Below are positions 58,149 to 64,000 of a stretch of 64,000 nucleotides of DNA, one piece after another (the stretch's first letter is position 1; the number at the start of each line of letters is the position of its first letter). The stretch spans positions 64,319,850 through 64,383,849 of the forward strand of contig NC_135714.1 of assembly GCF_964656455.1 (NCBI RefSeq), given 5' to 3'. Both the position numbers and the translations under genes were made by a program. Source of the DNA: Halichoerus grypus (lineage: Eukaryota; Chordata; Mammalia; Carnivora; Phocidae). The notes under the pieces were generated by a model that made no database searches, was not told where the DNA came from, and saw only the letters and a list, made by a program, of their open reading frames with translations.

Positions 58149-58954
58149 AAAGGAGCAGAAATCATTAAGATAAAAACATGATGACATTCCGTGACTTTAG
58201 AGGAAGTTTTTAGATACAAATAGTCACTCAAATAATAGAATCTAATTTCTTTTCTTTATTGGGATAAAATAATAATTATTAATATCAATTAATAAAGGAT
58301 ATTAAAATATTAATGGCTTACTCAGGTTTGCCACACTTGATTGCTTTTATAATTGGGAAAATATAAATAGATTCTGCTCGTGCTGAAGTAGAGAGTGTCG
58401 TCAAGTGGAAATGAAAAAGAAAAGTACATTTTCCCTGGCTCTGAGGCTCTGACCTCTTAAATGTTTTCATAGCATATATATATAATTGTGCCACCAACTC
58501 TGCTCCAACCAGGTGAAATTCTCAACCAGAATATCATGGGTCATAATGCTTTTTGTTGGAAATGAGTGGTTTATTTTATTATCTAGACTTAAAAGTTTTC
58601 TACTACGTCTAAGTATTTGTATAGTCCATAATATTAAAAGGAAACTGTAGAGAGGAAAAGAGTTATAGAAAGAGGGAAATATTTTGCTAACATGAAAGCG
58701 GATTTTAAAGATTTAAATATATTTTAACAAGAGTTTATTACTACTATACTATATTACTATATCCAGTAGTGTTATTCTCAGAATATGTGTTAATGAGTAG
58801 CTAGTTATGAATGATAGATAATTTTAGATAAATTTGTGAAATGAAAGATTAAATTAAATTAAAACAAAAGTGGCTTTCTAGTTATTGCATGTGGAAATCA
58901 TTTATTTTGATCATAAAAATAAAGGTTTATAATTTTTTCCACAGGAAATAAATT
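58149..58954. other. Gene-free AT-rich stretch
   Basis: No feature recognised. Confidence 0.4.
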
Positions 58955-58964
58955 TCATTCTACA

Positions 58965-59159
58965 ATTTTTTTTTTTTAAGAGAGAGTGAGAGCACCAGTG
59001 GGGTGTCGGGGCAGAGGGAGAGGGAGAGAGAGAATCCCAAGCAGGCTCCATGCTCAGTGTGGAGCCCAACATAGGGCTCTATCTCATGACCCTAAGATCA
59101 TGACCTGAGCCGAAATCAAGAGTTACATGCTTAACCGACTGAGCCACCCAGGAGTCCCC
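58965..59159 (-). mobile_element. SINEC, older subfamily, antisense
   Basis: TTTTTTTTTAAGAGAGAGTG at the left, GACTGAGCCACCCAGGAGTC at the right. TSD TCATTCTACA at 58955-58964 and 59160-59169. Confidence 0.94.
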
Positions 59160-59219
59160 TCATTCTACACCTTCTAAATAAATATTTGTTGTGATTATCT
59201 AATTCTGTAAAACACACCA

Positions 59220-59720
59220 GAGCTTTAAATATTTATTTTATTTTGCTCACATCTCTTGGGTTAGGACTTCAGGCAGAGCTTGGCTGGACAGCTGGTCTCT
59301 GCTTATTTGGTGACATCTGATGGGGCTGGAGCTAGAAGATTCACTTCCAAGATAGCTTCTTCATTTATATGTTTGGGACCTCAGTGATCTCTCTACAAGT
59401 CTCTCTCTCTCTTTTTCCCCAACTGACAGCTCATTCTCCAAGGCCTCTTCATAGCTTGGGCATTTCACAGCATGGTGGTCTCAGTATAATTGTTTCTCTT
59501 ACGTGGCATTTGGCTTCTAAGACGGTGGATTCTGATAGAGGAAGAGAAGATGCCAGTTCAGTTATAAGCTGGATCCAGAACTGGCGCAGTGTTATTTCCC
59601 TGTATTCTGTTGTTCAAAGTAGTCAGACTCAAGGAGGTAGAGGAAAAAAGACTAGTCCTCTTGCTGGGAGGGATGACACGGGACCAATGCTTAGGAGCAT
59701 GTAGAATGGGAGATAATATT
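59220..59720. repeat. Old mammalian MER-type repeat (family uncertain)
   Basis: ACTTCAGGCAGAGCTTGGCT, TGGACAGCTGGTCTCTGC, GCATTTCACAGCATGGTGGT and CTTACGTGGCATTTGGCTTC follow a familiar old repeat in order. The 111-codon ORF at 59369-59704 is contained in it and has no known domain. Confidence 0.5.
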
Positions 59721-59941
59721 GCTTCCATTTTGGAAAATACAATCTAGCACAATGTCCAATAAATCTTTAAAAAGCATTGGTCTATATGGGCATTTTTTGA
59801 TTAGCCTACTTGGGATGCTTATATGTGTTCTTGATCTGTGCGTAGGGAGAGACAGGTGAAGACAAAAGAAACTCAGAATTTCAATGTTAAAGTACGTAAC
59901 ACAAAGTTTATTACCCCAGCTATCTCTGTTTTGATCCATCT

Positions 59942-60056
59942 AATGACAGTAATGATAATAACACCTTCTATGTGCCATGCAGTGTACAAAGGGCTTTGCA
60001 TGAATTGTCTCAAAGCCCACAACAATTCTATTTGTATTTGTATATTGTTATCCCTC
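59942..60056 (-). repeat. MIR fragment, antisense
   Basis: CTTCTATGTGCCATGCAGTG and CAAAGGGCTTTGCATGAATT match the reversed MIR 3' half. It ends in a (TC)n tract at about 60053-60070. Confidence 0.75.
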
Positions 60057-60070
60057 TCTCTCTCTCTCTT

Positions 60071-60599
60071 TTTTAAATTCTGGGATCATTCTGGGCTGCC
60101 AGAATGCTAAATTGGCAGCAGTCAGACATTTTTATCAATGTTGAATTTGTCTAGTGTTCTTTACTTTTTTTAGCCTGCATTTTGACATCAGTCAGAGTGA
60201 GATCACCTTGTGACACCTTGTGTAGACAGTGTTAATAAGTTAAAAAAAAAAAAGTTGGATTCCTGTTATTATAAAAATAAGAGAGCTAACAAAACATAGG
60301 AAAGGTTAGAAAGAAAAAAATACCTTTTATTAAGTAAAGAATAAACTAAAAAGAACATAGGTGTGAATAAATGCCGTGCATAGTGGTTTAGGAGGGATAA
60401 AAGACAAAAAGAAAAAAACTAAAAATTACACAGAATGGAGAGTTTAAAAGGAACTTGCAGGAAATTAATAGATGATAGATCAAGACTAGATGAAAGGATA
60501 ATGAACATGGATAACAAATATATGCAATAGGAGTCCCTGGAGAAGGAAAAACAAAGCAAAGAAATAAAATTAAAACTAAGCATTATACTTTAAGGAAAC
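60071..60599. other. Gene-free AT-rich stretch
   Basis: No feature recognised. Confidence 0.4.
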
Positions 60600-63010
60600 T
60601 TTTTGAACTGAAAGACTGAAATGACATATTGGGAGGGCACATTAACTTTCTGGGAAAAAAACACAGAATAACCAACAACAAGACATGGTCTAGAAAAATG
60701 GAATTTAAGGAAAAAGGGGGGAAGAAAGCCCCTGGGAATAAAGGCAAAAAGGCCCAGACTTATTGGGAAAGACACTCAGGTTGTCATCAGATTTTTCAAT
60801 GTTTTATGTTAGCAAATAATGGAGTAACATTTAAGAGACTCAAGAAAAGAAAATATGAGCCAAGGACTCTATATCCAGCCAAACTAAACTTCCTGTATAA
60901 GGACTGCAAACACACTATCTTGGGCATGCAAGAACTCAGGCAGTATTGCTCCCATGAGCCCTTCTTGAAGAATTAATTAGAGAATGTATTTCAGACCCCC
61001 AAAGTGACCAGGAAGACACCTACCAAAGAACTTGTAGTAAACATTAAATATGTATTTATCTGTAAGACTAAGACTAAATGGGATATAAGGGAAACAGCAT
61101 GGTATAAAAATGATATGTGCATTGATAATACAGATACAGTAACTATCAAAAATAAGGGAAAGCATGTGAAAATAGAATAAGATCATTAACTGCTGTATAG
61201 GTATTAAGTGAGAATAAAAGGCATATTATTTCAAATTAGATGTTTAGGGATAGGAAAGAATAGAAGAAAAAATACTGGTAGTGAAATTTGATTTTTTTCA
61301 TAGTAGGAAAAACGAACATTAGTTTAAAAAAGGGGGAAAAGGGTTTCATATAAAGGTAATCATTTGAGCAAAATATAAACATATTAATGCCAGGAAATAT
61401 ACAGAAGAAGATATAACAACATGGACTTCTTACTGAAAAACTTTCTGTGTGTGTGTGTGCATTTATGATGAGATATGAATCCATATCCATATATAAAATA
61501 TAAAGAAATATGAAAAAAACTAAGGCCTCACTTATCAATCATCAATATGTATAAATGAACTTAATTGAATCATAAAGACAAAGTAGTTATATTTTATACA
61601 AAGATACATCTAAATTAAAGAAATACAGAAATGTAAAACTAAATAAATAAAACACAAGTATTTTAGACAAAAGAGTAAGAGTTACAATTTTGTTATCTAA
61701 TAAATTAGCATTCAAATTGAAAAGGCATTAACAGACAATGAAGGGCAAATTGTAATGCTTCACGCTATATAGTTCACAAGTATAGAAACAAGAGTTTTAT
61801 TCATTACTCAATTAATTGCCCAATGACACAGATTTATAAAGTAGAAACCACAGTAGAGGAAATGATAAATAGCAGAAATGCTACTAAGAGATTTTAACAC
61901 ATTCTCTCAATCTAAAACAGAGTAAATGGACAAATATTTACTAAAGAGATAAAAGACAATATAATTAATTAGGTATTTTTAGAAATACATATTCAACTCT
62001 AAACTCTGTTAACAAAGACTTTCTCTTTTGAAGTCCACATGGAACATTCTCCAAGTTGAACTGTATCTTGCCCACACAGAGACACCAAAAAAAAATCCCC
62101 TTAATTACTCCCCCTCCCATAACTACAAAGAGACCACAACTGAATAAGACAACATTAATAACAACAATAATGAAAAAGTCTTTTAAAGTGGAGCATTAAA
62201 AAACATCTAATTAAATAACTCTTTGATCAAAGGGGAAGCAAAGAAAGAAATAGTAGAATTTCTTAAAAATAAGAATACTGAGGGGTGCCTGGGTGGCTCA
62301 GCTGGTTAAGCATCTGCCTTTGGCTCAGGTCATGATCTCCGGGGTCCTGGGATGGAGTCCTACATGGGGTTCTCTGCTCAGCGGGGAGCCTGCTTTTCCT
62401 TCTCTCTCTGCCTGCAGCTCCCCCTGCTGCCCTGCTTGCGCTCTCTCTCTCTCTCTCAAATAAATAAAATCTTAAAAAAATAAGAATAGTGAATATACAA
62501 CTGTCAATCTATGGGAAGTAGTTAAAGCAATTTTCAAAGGAAAATATAATGGCAACTAAATATCTATATCAATAAAATGAAAAAATGAAAATGAATTAAG
62601 CACCCAATTCAAAAAGTAGAAAAAGGACTACAGAGTACGGTAAAAAAGAAAAAGGAAGACATTAATTTAAAAATCTGAAATAAATGAGTAAGAAAAAAAT
62701 GTAGAGTAAATCCAAATGCTAGTTCTTTGGGGAAAAAACATGAAATAGTCAAACTACTAGCTAACCCAATTAAGATAAAAGGGAAAAACTACAAATACAT
62801 AGAATGAGAAATGATTAAGAGGGGTATAACTATTAAAACAGAAGACTTTAAAAAAATCAAGAGACTATGCAACACAATGAAAAGAAATTTGTAAACATTA
62901 GATGATATAGATAAATTTTGTAGATAAACACAACTATCTAAAATAGGCCAGAGTAGAGATTAACTGCCTAAATAGATAAATTATTATAGACAAAAATAGA
63001 GTAAGTCATA
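60600..63010 (+). mobile_element. Old L1 (L1M/HAL1-type), sense, decayed
   Basis: AGGACTCTATATCCAGCCAA and CTGTATAAGGACTGCAAACA mark a 5' or ORF1-linker region. ORF2-like text follows (GAGATTTTAACACATTCTCT; ACATTCTCCAAGTTGAACTG; GGGAAGCAAAGAAAGAAATA), and after the SINE GGGAAGTAGTTAAAGCAATT and AATGCTAGTTCTTTGGGGAA. Collinear with L1 but riddled with stops. The 115-codon ORF at 60629-60976 lies in the first part. Boundaries are approximate. Confidence 0.75.
62282..62475 (+). mobile_element. SINEC (Can-SINE), inserted in old L1
   Basis: GGGGTGCCTGGGTGGCTCAG head and CTCAAATAAATAAAATCTTA tail. TSD AAAAATAAGAATACTGA (62265-62281) and AAAAATAAGAATAGTGA (62476-62492), one mismatch. Confidence 0.96.
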
Positions 63011-63345
63011 CACAGTATGATAGTTTTTTAGTTCAATTTGATGATCAGACTCATCAAACACATGGTTTTAATCTGATACTATGTTTAATTAGCTTAATAG
63101 AAAACTTAGGACTGGAGGTATGGCAAGTAGAGTGAGTATCTTCCTGTCTTTGAAAGGCGTAGCAATAATTCACATTCACAACGTCTATAGGAGCTGGTGT
63201 GCACATGGGTTACCATGATGCAGAGAAGCTACAACTCCAGTTTCATGCCATTCTTTTGTACCATTCTAGTCAAGGCAACCATCTTTAAAATCACAAACTA
63301 TGACATTTAGAAATTTAAAGTAATCCTAGTACATGGTCATCAGTG
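63011..63345. other. Gene-free stretch, unassigned
   Basis: No feature recognised between the old and younger L1 sequences. Confidence 0.4.
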
Positions 63346-63936
63346 TTTGAATTTTTTTTTAATGACCTAGACAATATAAATCACACACTGGACCAAATGG
63401 ACTTCACAGATATATTCAGAACATACCATCCCAAAGCAACAGAATACACATTCTTCTCTAGTGCCCATGGAACATTCTCCAGAATAGATCACATCCTAGG
63501 TCACAAATCAGGTCTCAGCCAGTACCAAAAGATTGGGATCATTCCCTGCATATTTTCAGACCACAATGCTTTGAAACTAGAACTCAATCACAAGAGGAGA
63601 GTCAGAAAGAACTCAAATACATGGAGGCTAAAGAGCATCCTACTAAAGAATGAATGGGTCAACCAGGAAATTAAAGAAGAATTAAAAAAATTCCTGGAAA
63701 CCAATGAATATGAAAACACAACTGTTCAAAATCTTTGGGATGCAGCAAAGGCAGTCCTAAGAGGAAAGTATATAGCAATACAAGCCTTTCTCAGGAAACA
63801 AGAAAGGTCTCAAATACACAACCTAACCCTACACCTAAAGGAGCTGGAGAAAGAACAGCAAGTAAAGCCTAAACCCAGTAGGAGAAGAGAAATAATAAAG
63901 ATCAGAACAGAAATCAATGAAATAGAAACCAAATGA
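63343..63936 (+). pseudogene. Younger L1 ORF2 fragment (endonuclease C-terminus and linker)
   Basis: The longest frame in the window, 197 codons. L1 similarity starts at about residue 11 (NINHTLDQMDFTDIFRTYHP); the nominal Met lies in flanking sequence. Endonuclease landmarks are SRIDHILGH at residues 46-54 and the catalytic SDH triad at 72-74 (IFSDHNAL). The ORF2 linker follows (LWDAAKAVLRGKYIAIQAF; EREIIKIRTEI-like). The frame ends at TGA (63934-63936), one base from the AGA Arg codon expected there. The L1 text continues past it (AGGAGCTGGTTCTTTGAAAG) to the window edge. The N-terminal half of the endonuclease is missing, so the protein cannot work. Confidence 0.92.
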
Positions 63937-64000
63937 ACCGTAGAACAGATCAACAAGACTAGGAGCTGGTTCTTTGAAAGAATTAAGAAGATTGATAAAC
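63346..64000 (+). mobile_element. Younger L1, 5'-truncated, cut by the window's right edge
   Basis: ORF2 sequence far less decayed than the neighbouring old L1. Its left end in ORF2 follows a T-run (63350-63360). The right end is outside the window, so neither length nor TSD can be judged. Confidence 0.9.

Noticed and set aside
1..64000. A novel multigene system
   Set aside because: After reading both strands, everything with clear structure is transposon-derived, microsatellite or small inverted/direct repeats. No host gene cluster is visible.

Overview
This is a window of mammalian nuclear DNA, and I find no functional gene in it. It is AT-rich, dense in interspersed repeats and microsatellites, and has no visible CpG island. 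The organism is a carnivoran. About 25 copies of the carnivore-specific, tRNA-Lys-derived SINEC (Can-SINE) family are present on both strands, with carnivore-type L1 3' ends. The SINE sequence (head GGGGCGCCTGGGTGGCTCAG, a TC-rich tract, CAAATAAATAAAATCTT tail) lacks the features I associate with dog or mustelid subfamilies. It fits an arctoid best, a bear or a pinniped; that narrowing is inference.

Layout. 1-9.1 kb: old L2 fragments, an antisense L1 3' end (640-1335), three SINEs, a GA/CT microsatellite near 5.5 kb, and an antisense L1 5' region (6990-9105) split by a SINE. 9.1-12.9 kb: mostly unassigned sequence with a perfect 15-bp hairpin at 10.47 kb and L2/MER debris. 12.9-15.4 kb: an old L1 3' half hosting two SINEs in tandem. 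15.7-16.5 kb: a probable old solo LTR. 17-21.2 kb: MIR and SINE copies. 23.0-26.4 kb: a roughly 295-bp sequence present twice in direct orientation at about 93% identity, 2.4 kb apart, with a younger L1 insertion between the copies and another L1 tail beyond. 30.3-36.2 kb: a long, decayed sense-strand L1 carrying three younger insertions and recognisable endonuclease and reverse-transcriptase remnants. 38-39.4 kb: nested L2, MaLR and SINE debris, with a 20-bp direct repeat flanking a small hairpin. 41.5-45.3 kb: a head-to-head pair of L2 copies, a Tigger-like DNA transposon with terminal inverted repeats, and another L2. 46 kb: an L1 tail and a SINE that reused the same target. 50.7 kb: an L3/CR1 fragment. 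56 kb: a SINE inserted in the tail of another SINE. 60.6-64 kb: old L1 sequence, then a younger L1 ORF2 fragment running off the right edge.

Nothing supports an operon, CRISPR array, RNA gene or host protein gene. The window reads as intergenic or deep-intronic DNA. The layered insertions give a relative chronology: L2, L3 and MIR first, then old L1 and MaLR/Tigger, then older SINEC and L1, then young SINEC with near-perfect target-site duplications (TSDs). Repeat families were named from remembered consensus features, not from a database search, so family and boundary calls are approximate.
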